Position numbers and translations under genes: made by a program. Of a stretch of DNA of 41,760 nt, positions 15,825 through 24,546 are shown one piece after another. The notes beneath the pieces were generated by a model. It saw only the letters and a list, made by a program, of their open reading frames with translations, was not told the origin of the DNA and searched no databases. This DNA comes from an uncultured Ruthenibacterium sp. (GTDB lineage: Bacteria > Bacillota > Clostridia > Oscillospirales > Ruminococcaceae): positions 1 to 41,760 of the forward strand of contig CALXBN010000057.1 in assembly GCA_944386555.1 (NCBI GenBank). The letters run 5' to 3'. Position 1 is the stretch's first letter, and each line of letters starts with the position of its first letter.

Positions 15825-16364
15825 TCACAGCAAATACAGTATCCAGGCAGCAGCCAGTGTCAGCCCCACGCCCAGGGCCACCAGCAGTACATCGCCGATG
15901 TACAGTTTCCGGTTCAGCACAAACATTTCCGGCGCACCGGCATTGACATAGATTTCACCGGTCTGCCCTACTTCCAGCACATCCAGCTGGCGGTCATTCA
16001 GCACATCCATACTCTGCCCCCGGTAGGCGCGGCCGTTTACCTCATAGGCAAATACCGGCGTGGAACAGCCCAGCGCCGCACCCACGCGCCCGCAATAAGT
16101 GCCCCGCACCGCCGCGCGGCACAGCCTGGCACCGCGCAGGTTATAAACCCCTGCGCCCAGCAGCAGCAGGCCCGCGCCCAGCAGTGCAGCAAACAGCTCC
16201 AGGCGGGTGCTTTTCAGCCCATAGCGCACCGCGCACAGCACAATACCCAACGCCTGCAGATAGCAGGCCAGCCGCCGTCCCGCGCGGTTGGCGCCCCAGC
16301 TGCCCTTGCGGAACACGCTGACAGCCAGCACCAGGCCGCACAGCAAAAATACGATCCCAATCAT
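15825..16364 (-). CDS. DUF3592-like membrane protein
   Basis: Predicted membrane protein of 179 aa, function unknown. It has hydrophobic segments at about 1-18, two more in the first half (around 35-75), and a C-terminal helix (about 153-178) ending AAAWILYLL. The soluble stretch between has the YEVNGRAYRG...VGQTGEIYVNAGAPEMF pattern of DUF3592-type extracytoplasmic domains. The start at 16364 has AAGGAGG about 7 nt upstream; the frame is open for 33 more codons, which lack a ribosome binding site. It lies 37 nt after the MATE exporter gene and is probably co-transcribed with it. The DUF3592 link is by pattern recognition only. Confidence 0.7.
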   Translation of the reverse strand: MIGIVFLLCGLVLAVSVFRKGSWGANRAGRRLACYLQALGIVLCAVRYGLKSTRLELFAALLGAGLLLLGAGVYNLRGARLCRAAVRGTYCGRVGAALGCSTPVFAYEVNGRAYRGQSMDVLNDRQLDVLEVGQTGEIYVNAGAPEMFVLNRKLYIGDVLLVALGVGLTLAAAWILYLL

Positions 16365-16401
16365 ATCAAATCCTCCTTGTCGCCGCAGTGCGGCGCAACA
16401 A

Positions 16402-17760
16402 TCAATGTTCAGCGGACGCCGGCATCTGCCCGGATGCCATCGCCTGCACTTCCCGCAGGGCACGGCCCAATGCAGGCACTTCGTAAATCATCATGGCCGC
16501 CCAGCCGCCCATTTGGGCCCAGGCGATTCCCGGCAGCCCCCGCCCGGGTGCCAGCAAAAAAGTAAACAGCACACGGAATATCATTTGCACGCTGGTAGAT
16601 ATCACCGTAATGCGCATATTCCCCATCCCGCGGAAATATCCCTGGATCCAGTTGGTAAACGCAGGCATCAGATAGAAAAGGCCCATCAGGACCAGATAGG
16701 ATGCCCCCACGGCAATCACTTCCTGCTCGTCAACAAACAGGGCCATCAGCTGCCGGCTGAACAGCGGCACGCACAGGGCCAGAATCGCCCAGTAGCCCAC
16801 TTCCAGGCGGCAGGCCGCCCGAAAGCCCGCGCGGATTCGGCCGTACTGGCCGGCCCCCCGGTTCTGGGCAATGAAAGTGGTCATGGCATGGGCAATATTC
16901 TGCATGGGCGTATATGCGAAATCGTCGATGCGGTTTACCGCATTGAAAGCTGCAATCACATCCACACCCAGCCTGTTCACACAGGACTGCACCAGCAGCT
17001 TCCCCACGTACAGCGCCGCCTGCTGCATGGCGGTTGCCCAGCTGTAGCGCAGCGTGCGCCCCAACAGCTCCCGCCGGGGGCGCAGATCCTTCCACTGCAG
17101 ATGCAGCACCGGATTTTTCAGGCATACATATCCGACGCACAGCACCGCGCTGGCACCCTCCGCAATGGCTGTACCCAGGGCCGCCCCCAGCACACCCAAA
17201 CCCATAGGCACAATGAGAATGTAGTTGGCGCATATATTGAGGCAGCAGGAAAGGATCAAAAACACCAGCGGCGTTTTTGAGTCCCCCACGGCCCGCAGTG
17301 CCGCAGCATACAGATTGTACAGGAAGGTAAAGCCAAGGGCGGCGCAAATCACCCGCAGATAGACGGTGCTTTGTTCCAGAAGTGCTGCCGGCACCTGGGT
17401 CAGCCGCAGCAGCTGCGGGGCAAATGCCGCGCACACAGCGCTCAGCACCAACGTAAAAGCCAGGCCCGCCGTCAGGGCTGTGCCCACCTCGCGGCGCAGA
17501 ACCTCCCGGCTGCCCGCGCCGAAGAACTCGCTCATCAGCACACCGGCTCCCAGGCAGGCGCCTGCCACCAGAAACATGATAATGTTCATCACCGGGGCTG
17601 CCGCCCCCACGGCGGCCAGGGCATCCTTGCCCACAAACTGGCCCACCATAATGCTGTCGGCAGCGTTGTATGTAAGCTGGAACAGGTTTCCCAATACCAG
17701 CGGGACGGTAAACCGCACCAGCGGCCCCATGACACTGCCTTTCGTCAGATCACTGGCCAA
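16402..17760 (-). CDS. MATE-family multidrug/metabolite exporter
   Basis: Predicted cation-coupled efflux protein with about 12 transmembrane helices, 452 aa. The N terminus DLTKGSVMGPLVRFTVPLVLG and the LTYNAADSIMVGQFVG segment of helix 1-2 are typical of clostridial MATE proteins, and the halves repeat as expected. The first ATG (17769) immediately abuts the AAGGAGG site, too close for initiation. The TTG at 17760 is 9 nt after it and gives the usual family start, so it is preferred. Substrate is unknown. It follows sigA by 66 nt with no convincing T-tailed terminator between, so read-through from the dgt-dnaG-sigA cluster is possible. Confidence 0.9.
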   Translation of the reverse strand: MASDLTKGSVMGPLVRFTVPLVLGNLFQLTYNAADSIMVGQFVGKDALAAVGAAAPVMNIIMFLVAGACLGAGVLMSEFFGAGSREVLRREVGTALTAGLAFTLVLSAVCAAFAPQLLRLTQVPAALLEQSTVYLRVICAALGFTFLYNLYAAALRAVGDSKTPLVFLILSCCLNICANYILIVPMGLGVLGAALGTAIAEGASAVLCVGYVCLKNPVLHLQWKDLRPRRELLGRTLRYSWATAMQQAALYVGKLLVQSCVNRLGVDVIAAFNAVNRIDDFAYTPMQNIAHAMTTFIAQNRGAGQYGRIRAGFRAACRLEVGYWAILALCVPLFSRQLMALFVDEQEVIAVGASYLVLMGLFYLMPAFTNWIQGYFRGMGNMRITVISTSVQMIFRVLFTFLLAPGRGLPGIAWAQMGGWAAMMIYEVPALGRALREVQAMASGQMPASAEH

Positions 17761-17826
17761 ATCCGGCATCCTCCTTCCGGCGGCCGCCGCCCTGCGAGCA
17801 CGGCGGCGCAGGCGATTTCGCCGCAG

Positions 17827-18918
17827 TCAGTCCAGAAAATCCCGTAACTTTTTCGAGCGGCTGGGATGGCGCAGCTTGCGCAGCGCTTTGGCCTCAATCT
17901 GCCGGATACGCTCGCGGGTCACATTGAACTCCTTGCCCACTTCTTCCAATGTGCGCGGACGGCCGTCTTCCAAACCGAAGCGCAGGCGCAGCACCTTTTC
18001 CTCCCGGGGCGTCAGGCTCTTCAGCACGCCGGCCAGCTGTTCTTTCAGCAGCGTGTGGCTGGCTACTTCCGCCGGCACCAGCGCATCCTCGTCGGGGATA
18101 AAGTCTCCCAGATGGCTGTCCTCCTCTTCGCCGATGGGCGTTTCCAGGCTGACGGGCTCCTGGGCTACGCGCATGATCTCCCGCACTTTGTCCACCGGCA
18201 TTTCCAGCTCCTCGGCGATTTCATCGGCCGTGGGCTCATGGCCGTTGCGGTGCAGCAGCTGGCTGGACACCTTCTTTACCTTATTGATGGTTTCCACCAT
18301 ATGCACAGGGATGCGGATGGTGCGGGCCTGGTCGGCAATGGCGCGGGTGATGGCCTGGCGGATCCACCAGGTGGCATACGTGGAGAACTTGAAGCCCTTG
18401 GTATGGTCAAACTTTTCCACAGCCTTGATCAACCCCAGGTTGCCCTCCTGGATCAGGTCCAAAAACTGCATGCCCCGCCCCACATAGCGCTTGGCGATGG
18501 AAACCACCAGGCGCAGGTTGGCCTCACTCAGGCGCTGCTTGGCCTTGGTGCCTTCGGCCCCGCCGGCCTGAATCTTTTCGGCCAGGTCGATCTCCTCTTC
18601 CGGCGTCAGAAGCGGTACCCGGCCGATCTCCTTCAGATACACCTTCACCGGGTCGTCAATGTTGACGCCCTCTGCGCTGAGCGCCGATTCCAGGGCATCC
18701 ACATTGTCTTCCGTCAGGGTGAATTCCTCCGGCTCCTCCACGGGTTCATCATCGATGACCTCGATGTTGTTGGCCTCCAGCGTCTCGTACAGCTTGTCCA
18801 CCTGGTCCACGTCGAAGTTCAGGTCCTCCAGCGCATCATTGATCTCCTTGGTGGTCAGTTTCTGGTTGCGCTTGCCGGTCTCCAGCAGATTGGCGATCAC
18901 ATTTTTCTTTTCAGACAT
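17827..18918 (-). CDS. sigA: Primary sigma factor SigA (RpoD)
   Basis: Housekeeping sigma-70 factor, 363 aa. Region 1.1 is short and acidic, as in Bacillota. Region 1.2 starts [20 protein letters not shown]. Region 2 contains [20 protein letters not shown] and the -10 reading stretch [16 protein letters not shown]. Region 4 has the helix-turn-helix [20 protein letters not shown], and the protein ends RDFLD. The start at 18918 has GAGGG 6 nt upstream; the ten extra upstream codons overlap dnaG and have no site. It lies 13 nt after dnaG, so the two are translated from one mRNA. The promoters in this window fit recognition by this factor. Confidence 0.97.
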   Translation of the reverse strand: MSEKKNVIANLLETGKRNQKLTTKEINDALEDLNFDVDQVDKLYETLEANNIEVIDDEPVEEPEEFTLTEDNVDALESALSAEGVNIDDPVKVYLKEIGRVPLLTPEEEIDLAEKIQAGGAEGTKAKQRLSEANLRLVVSIAKRYVGRGMQFLDLIQEGNLGLIKAVEKFDHTKGFKFSTYATWWIRQAITRAIADQARTIRIPVHMVETINKVKKVSSQLLHRNGHEPTADEIAEELEMPVDKVREIMRVAQEPVSLETPIGEEEDSHLGDFIPDEDALVPAEVASHTLLKEQLAGVLKSLTPREEKVLRLRFGLEDGRPRTLEEVGKEFNVTRERIRQIEAKALRKLRHPSRSKKLRDFLD

Positions 18919-18931
18919 TTTGTTCCCTCGC

Positions 18932-20698
18932 TTATGCTTTCTTTTCAAATTTATCTTTCAGCACCTGCATGTAGTCGTTCAGCTGCTGCGCCGTTTTTTC
19001 CGCGGCGTGAGCGCTTTCCGGTTCCCGCTGCTCGATGCGCCGCAGATACACCTCTACGTCACCGGGTGAAAAACCCACCCCGTCGTTCTGTGCCAGTACA
19101 CGCCCCAACAGGGCGACGGCGTGTTCGGGCAGCTCCCCGGCAATGCCCGCCAGGTCGATCAGCTCCCGGTGATCCGCACGCTCCAGCAGCAGGGCATAGG
19201 CCGCGGCCATATCCTCGTCTGCAAACTGCGCAGGCTGCACCCGTGCCTTGGCCACAGGCAGATAGTCGGGATTTTTCAGGATGGCTGCCACCAGCTGCTG
19301 CTCGGCGAACACCGCCCCCAGGGCCTGCCGGCCCAACCCCGGCGTGCGGCGCAGGTCGATGCGCCCGGCGCCGCCCTCTGCCAGCAGTTTCTGCTCCCGC
19401 TGGCGCCGCTCGCGGTAGCCGCGGCTGCGCACCGCACCCTTCAGCTGTTCCAGGATGGCCGCTTTGGCCACATCGGTCTCCTCGCTCAGCCGGCCGGCGT
19501 ACACATCCCGCTCGGTGGCGGTGATTGCCCCCGCCGACAGGATGCCAACCGCATCCTTCAAATATCCCACCCGTCCGTCGGGCCGGGACAGGTCATAATT
19601 GGCCTTGGCCCGTTTCAGCTCATATTCAATGGCGTTGGACGAACCGTTCAGCAGCTGTTCAAACCGTTCGCGGCCGTGGGTCTTGATAAACTCATCCGGA
19701 TCCTTGGCTTCGGGGATATTCAGCACCGACAGCTTCACCGGAGCACTGGCAAACAGCTGGATAGCCCGCGCAGTGGCCTTGCGCCCTGCCTCATCGGAGT
19801 CATAGCACAGCACTACCTCGTCGGCGTATTCGCTGATGAGTTTCACCTGTTCCGGTGTCAGGGCCGTACCGCAGCCGGCCACCGCCGTGCCGAAACCCGC
19901 CTGGTGCATACTGATCACGTCCATATATCCCTCGCACAGGATATAGCGCTTGTCCGCGCTCTTTTTGGCCACATTCAGCGCAAAGATCGTGCGGCTCTTT
20001 TTATACACCAGCGTCTCGGGGCTGTTGATGTATTTGGGCTTCTCCGGGCCCATATTGCGCCCGCCGAAGGCAATGACATTGCCCCGCAAATCGAAGATGG
20101 GCACCATCACCCGGTTGCGGAACACATCGTACAGGCCGCCTTTCTCGCTGCGCTTCACAAGGCCCGAGGCCAGCATCTCTTCCTCGGTGTAGCCCAGCCT
20201 GCGCAGCTGGTTCACCATGGCGTGGAAGCTGTCGGGGGAATAGCCCAGGCCAAAGCGCTTGATGGTGGCGTCCGACAGCCCCCGCCCGCGCCAGTAGGCC
20301 CGTGCCTGACGGCCCTGCTCCCCGTTGAGGCTGGAGAAGAAAAAACGGGCAGCGTCTTTGTTGATGGACAGAATACGGCTGCGCATACGGCCCACCTTGT
20401 CATCTTCGGCAGGCAGCGGCATGCCCGCCCGGGCGGCCAGCAGTTTTACTGCCTCCACATAATCAATATTGTTGATTTTTTTGATGAATGTGATCACGTC
20501 GCCCCCGGCCCCGCAGCCGAAGCAGTAGAAACTTTGGGTCTCGGGATATACCACAAAGGAGGGGGACTTCTCGCTGTGGAAAGGGCACAGGCCCGTGTAG
20601 GTGCGGCCGCTGCGCTTCATCTGTACATAGCTTTGGGCCACGTCCAGCATGTCATTGCGCTGCACCAGCTCATAAATATAGTCCCGTGGGATCGCCAC
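18932..20698 (-). CDS. dnaG: DNA primase
   Basis: Synthesises RNA primers at the replication fork, 588 aa. The N-terminal CHC2 zinc finger has Cys38, His41, Cys59 and Cys62. The Toprim domain has Glu256 in CEGYMDV and the Asp pair in CYDSDEAG near 300-302. The C-terminal helicase-interaction domain (about 440-588) is more divergent, as usual. The start is GTG at 20698, preceded by AAGGAGGGAGG. The gene lies 91 nt after dgt and 13 nt before sigA in the classical dgt-dnaG-sigA order. Confidence 0.97.
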   Translation of the reverse strand: MAIPRDYIYELVQRNDMLDVAQSYVQMKRSGRTYTGLCPFHSEKSPSFVVYPETQSFYCFGCGAGGDVITFIKKINNIDYVEAVKLLAARAGMPLPAEDDKVGRMRSRILSINKDAARFFFSSLNGEQGRQARAYWRGRGLSDATIKRFGLGYSPDSFHAMVNQLRRLGYTEEEMLASGLVKRSEKGGLYDVFRNRVMVPIFDLRGNVIAFGGRNMGPEKPKYINSPETLVYKKSRTIFALNVAKKSADKRYILCEGYMDVISMHQAGFGTAVAGCGTALTPEQVKLISEYADEVVLCYDSDEAGRKATARAIQLFASAPVKLSVLNIPEAKDPDEFIKTHGRERFEQLLNGSSNAIEYELKRAKANYDLSRPDGRVGYLKDAVGILSAGAITATERDVYAGRLSEETDVAKAAILEQLKGAVRSRGYRERRQREQKLLAEGGAGRIDLRRTPGLGRQALGAVFAEQQLVAAILKNPDYLPVAKARVQPAQFADEDMAAAYALLLERADHRELIDLAGIAGELPEHAVALLGRVLAQNDGVGFSPGDVEVYLRRIEQREPESAHAAEKTAQQLNDYMQVLKDKFEKKA

Positions 20699-20789
20699 TG
20701 TGCCCCTCCCTCCTTTTCCTGTCCTGCCGGGTCAGGCGCCCTGCCAAGCCGCCATACACCTGCCCGGCATCTGTTCCGCCATATGCTGT

Positions 20790-21785
20790 TCACAGCGCCC
20801 AGCCTTTGGGCACAAACACATCCTGATACATGCGGATGGCATATTCGTCGCTCATGCCGGAGAGATAGTCCGTCACGGCACGGTCCGCCCCTTCTTCGTA
20901 GACGATGTACAGATAATTTTCCGGCATGCGCATGGGATTATCGCGGAAATAGACATACAGATCCTCCATCAGTTTATCTACTTTCTGCTCCTCGGCTTTG
21001 GCCGTTTTGTCCACATAGACAGTGCTGTACATAAAGTCATGCAGGGCCTCGTAGGCAGCGGCCACCTGGGGCGACATGGACAGGTCCTCGCCGCTGTTGG
21101 CCACCAGGTCTGTCACCAGGGTGGTGATGCGGGCGGATTTGGTCTGCCCCAGCACTTCGGTGATGCCCCGGGGGATATCCCCTGCCCGCAGCACGCCGGC
21201 GGTGATGGCATCCTCGATGTCGTGGTTCATATAAGCGATGCGGTCCGCATAGCGCACGCAGCGCCCCTCCCAAGTGGCAGCCCAGGTGCCTTTGGTGTGG
21301 CATATCATGCCGTTGAGCACTTCCCAGCACAGGTTCAGCCCTTTTCCGTCCTTTTCCAGTTTTTCCGCCACGCGCACGCTCTGCTCATAGTGTTTGAAGC
21401 CGGTGGGGTTCAGCCGGGCGAGGGCGCGCTCGCCCGCGTGCCCAAAGGGTGTGTGGCCCAAATCATGGGCCAGGGCGATGGCCTCGGTGAGATCCTCGTT
21501 CAGGCGCAGCGCCCGGGCGATGGTGCGGGCGATCTGGCTGACCTCCAGCGTATGGGTAAGCCGTGTGCGGTAATGGTCCCCTTCAGGGGAAAGGAACACC
21601 TGGGTCTTCTGCTTGAGGCGGCGAAATGCCTTGCAGTGGATCACCCGGTCCCGGTCCCGCTGATAACAGGTGCGCAGCGGGCACTCCGGTTCAGGGCGGG
21701 CGCGGCCGCGGCTGTTTTCACTCAGGGAGGCCCGAGGGGACAATGTGGCGCGCTCAATCGCCTGGGTCTGTTCCCGCACGGTCAT
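20790..21785 (-). CDS. dgt: Deoxyguanosinetriphosphate triphosphohydrolase-like protein
   Basis: HD-domain dNTP triphosphohydrolase family, 331 aa. dGTP or other dNTPs are cleaved to nucleoside and tripolyphosphate in characterised relatives. Metal ligands are visible as His78 (LTHTLEVSQIART), His107-Asp108 in ALAHDLGHTPFGHAGE, and a downstream Asp in the NHDIEDAI region. The conserved VIHCKAFRRLKQKTQVF precedes them. A GTG three codons upstream overlaps the AAAGGAG site, so the ATG at 21785, 8 nt after the site, is chosen. It is the first gene of the dgt-dnaG-sigA cluster. Nothing clear was seen in the 90-nt upstream gap apart from an AT-rich stretch. Confidence 0.93.
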   Translation of the reverse strand: MTVREQTQAIERATLSPRASLSENSRGRARPEPECPLRTCYQRDRDRVIHCKAFRRLKQKTQVFLSPEGDHYRTRLTHTLEVSQIARTIARALRLNEDLTEAIALAHDLGHTPFGHAGERALARLNPTGFKHYEQSVRVAEKLEKDGKGLNLCWEVLNGMICHTKGTWAATWEGRCVRYADRIAYMNHDIEDAITAGVLRAGDIPRGITEVLGQTKSARITTLVTDLVANSGEDLSMSPQVAAAYEALHDFMYSTVYVDKTAKAEEQKVDKLMEDLYVYFRDNPMRMPENYLYIVYEEGADRAVTDYLSGMSDEYAIRMYQDVFVPKGWAL

Positions 21786-21875
21786 GCGCAGCACTCCTTT
21801 CGCACAGGTTCTATCTATTTATACGACAAAACTGTGCCCTTCCCCTGCCCAAAAACGGATTTTTTCAAAATATTC

Positions 21876-22496
21876 TCAAAAAGGTGCATGGAACGGCGCG
21901 GAAAATTGCAGTTCCGCCTTGCCGCGGCACAGTTCCCGGGCTTTTTGGGCCAGAGTTTCCTGCCCGTCGGACAGCATCCGGAAAGGCAGGATCACCCGGT
22001 CTGCAAACTGTGCCTGACCCACCCGGGCACCGCAGGCCTCCAGCAGATTGGCGGCCTGCTGATACAGTGCGTAATCCACCGTCCAGCGGCCATCCACACA
22101 CAGCCGCACCGTCACAACCTTCGCGGCGGCAATCGCCTCCGATGCCGCCCGCCCGTAGGCCCGCACCAGGCCGCCGGTGCCCAGCAATGTACCGCCGAAG
22201 TACCGGGTGGTGACGATGATGCAGTCCGTCAGGCCCGCATGCTGGATGGCCTCCAGGGTGGGCAGGCCGCTTGTCTTTTGGGGTTCCCCGTCGTCAGAGT
22301 AGCGCATGCGCCCGTCTTGCCGCAGCACGTAGGCATATACGTTGTGGGTTGCGGCACGATGGGCGGCCCGCACCTGTTCCAGCACCGCCAGGGCCTTTTC
22401 CTCGGTATCGGCAAAGGCAATATGGCCAATAAAGCGCGAGCGTTTTTCCTCAAATTCCGCTATGGCGCGCCCTTCCACGGTTTTATATGTGTCCAT
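21876..22496 (-). CDS. YigZ/IMPACT family protein
   Basis: 206-aa member of the UPF0029/IMPACT family. The signature stretch reads SDDGEPQKTSGLPTLEAIQ followed by VTTRYFGGTLLGTGGLVRAY, and the N terminus has EKRSRFIGHIA. The N-terminal half is the IMPACT fold; the C-terminal half is the ferredoxin-like DUF1949-type domain. Human IMPACT regulates Gcn2; the bacterial role is not established. The start at 22496 has GGGAGG 6 nt upstream. It overlaps the end of the preceding P-loop kinase gene by 14 nt, so translation of the two is probably coupled. Confidence 0.92.
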   Translation of the reverse strand: MDTYKTVEGRAIAEFEEKRSRFIGHIAFADTEEKALAVLEQVRAAHRAATHNVYAYVLRQDGRMRYSDDGEPQKTSGLPTLEAIQHAGLTDCIIVTTRYFGGTLLGTGGLVRAYGRAASEAIAAAKVVTVRLCVDGRWTVDYALYQQAANLLEACGARVGQAQFADRVILPFRMLSDGQETLAQKARELCRGKAELQFSAPFHAPF

Positions 22497-23019
22497 TGCG
22501 CACCTCCCGGAGCAATTTGTTCGCCGCCCGCCGGCTGCGCAGGGTGATGACAGGCACCTGCGGCCAGCGGGCCAGAATCCTCTGCGCCCGGGCGCCTTCC
22601 TCCTCCGGGAAGTGCCACACCCAGCGCAGGAACGCCCAATCCACCCGCTCGGGGCATCCCTCGCCCATATCCGGGCGGGTGCGGCCCCGGTTGCGCCAGA
22701 TGCGCCCCAGCACGCCGGCCACGCACGTCAGCCGGGGCGGTGCCAGACGGATCACACAGTCTGCCCGCCGCAAGCGCGCCTCCAGCGTGCGGTCGTAGTT
22801 GCCGTCGATGATCCAGGCGTCCTTTTCCAGCTCCTCCCCCAGCAAAGCATCGAATTCCTCCTTGCTGCGGTTTTGCCAGCCCGGCAGCCACCAGAGCTTG
22901 TCCAGATGGACCACCGGCAGGCCCGCGGCCTGCCCCAGCGCCCGGGCAAGGGTGGATTTGCCCGCCCCTGAGCTGCCGATGATCAGGATGCGCCGCCTGC
23001 CTTCCAGCATGCCGGCCAT
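22483..23019 (-). CDS. P-loop kinase, topology-modulation/FlaR-like
   Basis: Predicted nucleoside-triphosphate-binding protein of the adenylate-kinase-like group often labelled DNA topology modulation protein, 178 aa. Walker A GSSGAGKS is at 15-22. HLDKLWWLPGW and WIIDGNYDRTLEARL are characteristic of this family. The real substrate is unknown. The start at 23019 is preceded by AAGGGGG; a longer open frame upstream crosses rpmE and its terminator and is not credible. It begins only about 25 nt beyond the rpmE terminator T-run, so read-through expression from rpmE is likely. Its end overlaps the yigZ-type gene by 14 nt. Confidence 0.85.
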   Translation of the reverse strand: MAGMLEGRRRILIIGSSGAGKSTLARALGQAAGLPVVHLDKLWWLPGWQNRSKEEFDALLGEELEKDAWIIDGNYDRTLEARLRRADCVIRLAPPRLTCVAGVLGRIWRNRGRTRPDMGEGCPERVDWAFLRWVWHFPEEEGARAQRILARWPQVPVITLRSRRAANKLLREVRNGHI

Positions 23020-23043
23020 TTCGCTTCCCCCTTCCCTGCAGGA

Positions 23044-23073
23044 CGAAAAGAGGGCGGTAAAACACCGCCCTCT
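23044..23073 (-). terminator. rpmE terminator
   Basis: A perfect 10-bp stem AGAGGGCGGT/ACCGCCCTCT (23049-23058 and 23064-23073) is followed on the minus strand by TTTTCG. It begins 8 nt after the rpmE stop and sits directly in front of the P-loop kinase gene. Confidence 0.88.
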
Positions 23074-23080
23074 TCGGAAA

Positions 23081-23281
23081 TCACTGCATATTGAAACGCT
23101 TCTTGAAGCGGTCCACACGGCCGCCGGTATCCACCAGCTTCTGTTTGCCGGTGTAGAAGGGGTGGCACTTGTTGCACACCTCAACGTGGATCTCCTTCTT
23201 GGTGGAACGCGTTTTGAACGTATTGCCGCAAGCGCAGGTGATCGTCGCTTCCTCGTACTTGGGATGGATGCCCTCTTTCAT
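23081..23281 (-). CDS. rpmE: 50S ribosomal protein L31 (zinc-binding form)
   Basis: 66-aa large-subunit protein beginning MKEGIHPKY. Cys16, Cys18, Cys36 and Cys39 form the zinc site of the C+ type, distinguishing it from the zinc-free RpmE2/L31B paralogue made under zinc starvation. The start at 23281 has AGAGGTG upstream. It has its own extended -10 promoter at 23417-23445 and an unusually long leader of about 130 nt with two stable hairpins. Confidence 0.96.
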   Translation of the reverse strand: MKEGIHPKYEEATITCACGNTFKTRSTKKEIHVEVCNKCHPFYTGKQKLVDTGGRVDRFKKRFNMQ

Positions 23282-23331
23282 GTTCTGTTCACCTCTTTCC
23301 GGTAGGATCAAAGGGGCCATGCTTCATACAT

Positions 23332-23388
23332 GCGCCCATCACAACCTTCAAATGGGACGCTACCAGCATGCGCCATCCTGTGCGCATG
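23332..23388 (-). promoter_or_regulatory. Structured rpmE leader (candidate L31 r-leader)
   Basis: Two consecutive hairpins lie in the roughly 130-nt rpmE 5' UTR. One is a 7-bp stem CATGCGC/GCGCATG (23367-23373 and 23382-23388). The other is a GCGCCCAT/ATGGGACGC stem (23332-23339 and 23352-23360, one bulge). Long structured leaders in front of rpmE are known in several phyla, where L31 is thought to regulate its own synthesis. I could not match this one to a named motif from memory. Confidence 0.45.
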
Positions 23389-23416
23389 GAGCAGCCGTCA
23401 GAACGATTGCCGTATG

Positions 23417-23445
23417 ATTATACCACAACTCCCCCGTAAATGCAA
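23417..23445 (-). promoter_or_regulatory. Sigma-A promoter of rpmE
   Basis: On the minus strand, -35 TTGCAT (23440-23445), 17 bp, perfect -10 TATAAT (23417-23422) preceded by TGG, an extended -10. The predicted start is near 23410. Confidence 0.8.
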
Positions 23446-23529
23446 CCCCCGGCCGCCGGCCTTTCCAGGGCTTCGCACCAAAAGAATGAATTCTGTGTTT
23501 CTCGGGTGCTCAAGAAGCGCAGCTGCCGG

Positions 23530-24504
23530 TCACCGCATCTTTTTATACATCTTGATCAGCTCTTCGTTCTCGTTCACTGCATCCTGCTCGTGCAGCTCGT
23601 CGTAATAGGCTTTCCATTTGTCAAAGTCTTTTTCCGTGCCGGAGTAGGTCCTGGGCGTCTTTTTTTGCCAGTAGTGGAAAAAGGCCAGCCAGCGGTAATA
23701 GGCCGTGGCGTTTTCCTCGAACACCCGGCAGAATTCTGCCTGCAAATTTTTGGGGTCTGTGGCCAGGCGGTAGATCAGCAGCCAGAGGTTGAAAATCAGC
23801 AGCCCGACGCACACCAGCGCACCCAGGGTGCCCAGCCCCAGCACCGGGAGGGCCGCCAGCAGCTTGATAAAATCGGGCAGCATCTCCATAAACCACAGCT
23901 CATCCATTCCCTGGGTGATGATCGTCACGCCGATGGGCGCCAGAATGGCCGTCAGCACGCCGAAAATCCCCACGCCCATCAAAGCACCCACACGTTTGGT
24001 TCCCCAGTCATCGGTTTTATACCGGGTCTGTTCGTAGCTGCGCTTGATGTTCTGAGCCGCCTGCTGTGCCTTCTCCGTCATGGGAATGGAATCGGCGCTG
24101 AAATACACGTCCCGCGTCTCGGTACCGCCGTCCTCGTCGTCGTCACCGTCCTTTTCGATGGTCCGGGTAAGGTAATTGATCTTATAGTCCGGAAAGGCGC
24201 AGACAGGTTTTTTCCCCTCCACATAGGGCTCCACCACGGCCGTCAGGGCCTGGCCCAGCTCTTTCGCGTAATGCTCGTCCCGTGAAAACATCATGCCGTA
24301 GGTCTCGTTTTTGAAGTAGCCATCGACGGGATGGCGGGTGAAATAGATGGCCATGGCCTGCATATAGCAGTCCTTGAAATTTTCCCGCTGTTCTTCTTCA
24401 CTGAGGCCCTCGAAGTTATATTCCAGCTTTGATGGCAGATGGTCAAACAGCTCTGTTTCTTCGGGTATTTTCCACCGCTTTTTCGGCAGTTTGCTTTTTT
24501 TCAT
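23530..24504 (-). CDS. Two-helix membrane protein, function unknown
   Basis: 324-aa protein not recognised as any family. A charged N-terminal region (1-170) of cytoplasmic character includes an acidic run (DGDDDEDGG near 119-127). Two transmembrane segments lie at about 172-197 and 216-246. The C-terminal region (250-324) is rich in aromatic and charged residues and ends KMYKKMR. There is no signal peptide. The ATG at 24504 has GGAGGG 7 nt upstream. It is the last gene of a three-gene minus-strand cassette (gaps of 58 and 42 nt), so it is probably co-expressed with the lipoprotein and the 501-aa protein. No clear terminator was found after it. The 248-nt gap to rpmE holds the rpmE promoter and leader. 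Confidence 0.75.
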   Translation of the reverse strand: MKKSKLPKKRWKIPEETELFDHLPSKLEYNFEGLSEEEQRENFKDCYMQAMAIYFTRHPVDGYFKNETYGMMFSRDEHYAKELGQALTAVVEPYVEGKKPVCAFPDYKINYLTRTIEKDGDDDEDGGTETRDVYFSADSIPMTEKAQQAAQNIKRSYEQTRYKTDDWGTKRVGALMGVGIFGVLTAILAPIGVTIITQGMDELWFMEMLPDFIKLLAALPVLGLGTLGALVCVGLLIFNLWLLIYRLATDPKNLQAEFCRVFEENATAYYRWLAFFHYWQKKTPRTYSGTEKDFDKWKAYYDELHEQDAVNENEELIKMYKKMR

Positions 24505-24546
24505 CGGTTGTCCCTCCAGTTACCCCGATCATATCATTTCGCACTT

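Noticed and set aside
17761..17826. GC-rich inverted repeat after sigA as a terminator
   Set aside because: GCCGCC/GGCGGC pairings can be drawn, but no T-tract follows on the minus strand.
23446..23529. GCTTC/GAAGC and GCACC/GGTGC pairing as a terminator for the three-gene cassette
   Set aside because: The arms are interrupted by an internal loop, the loop is long and no T-run follows the 3' arm.
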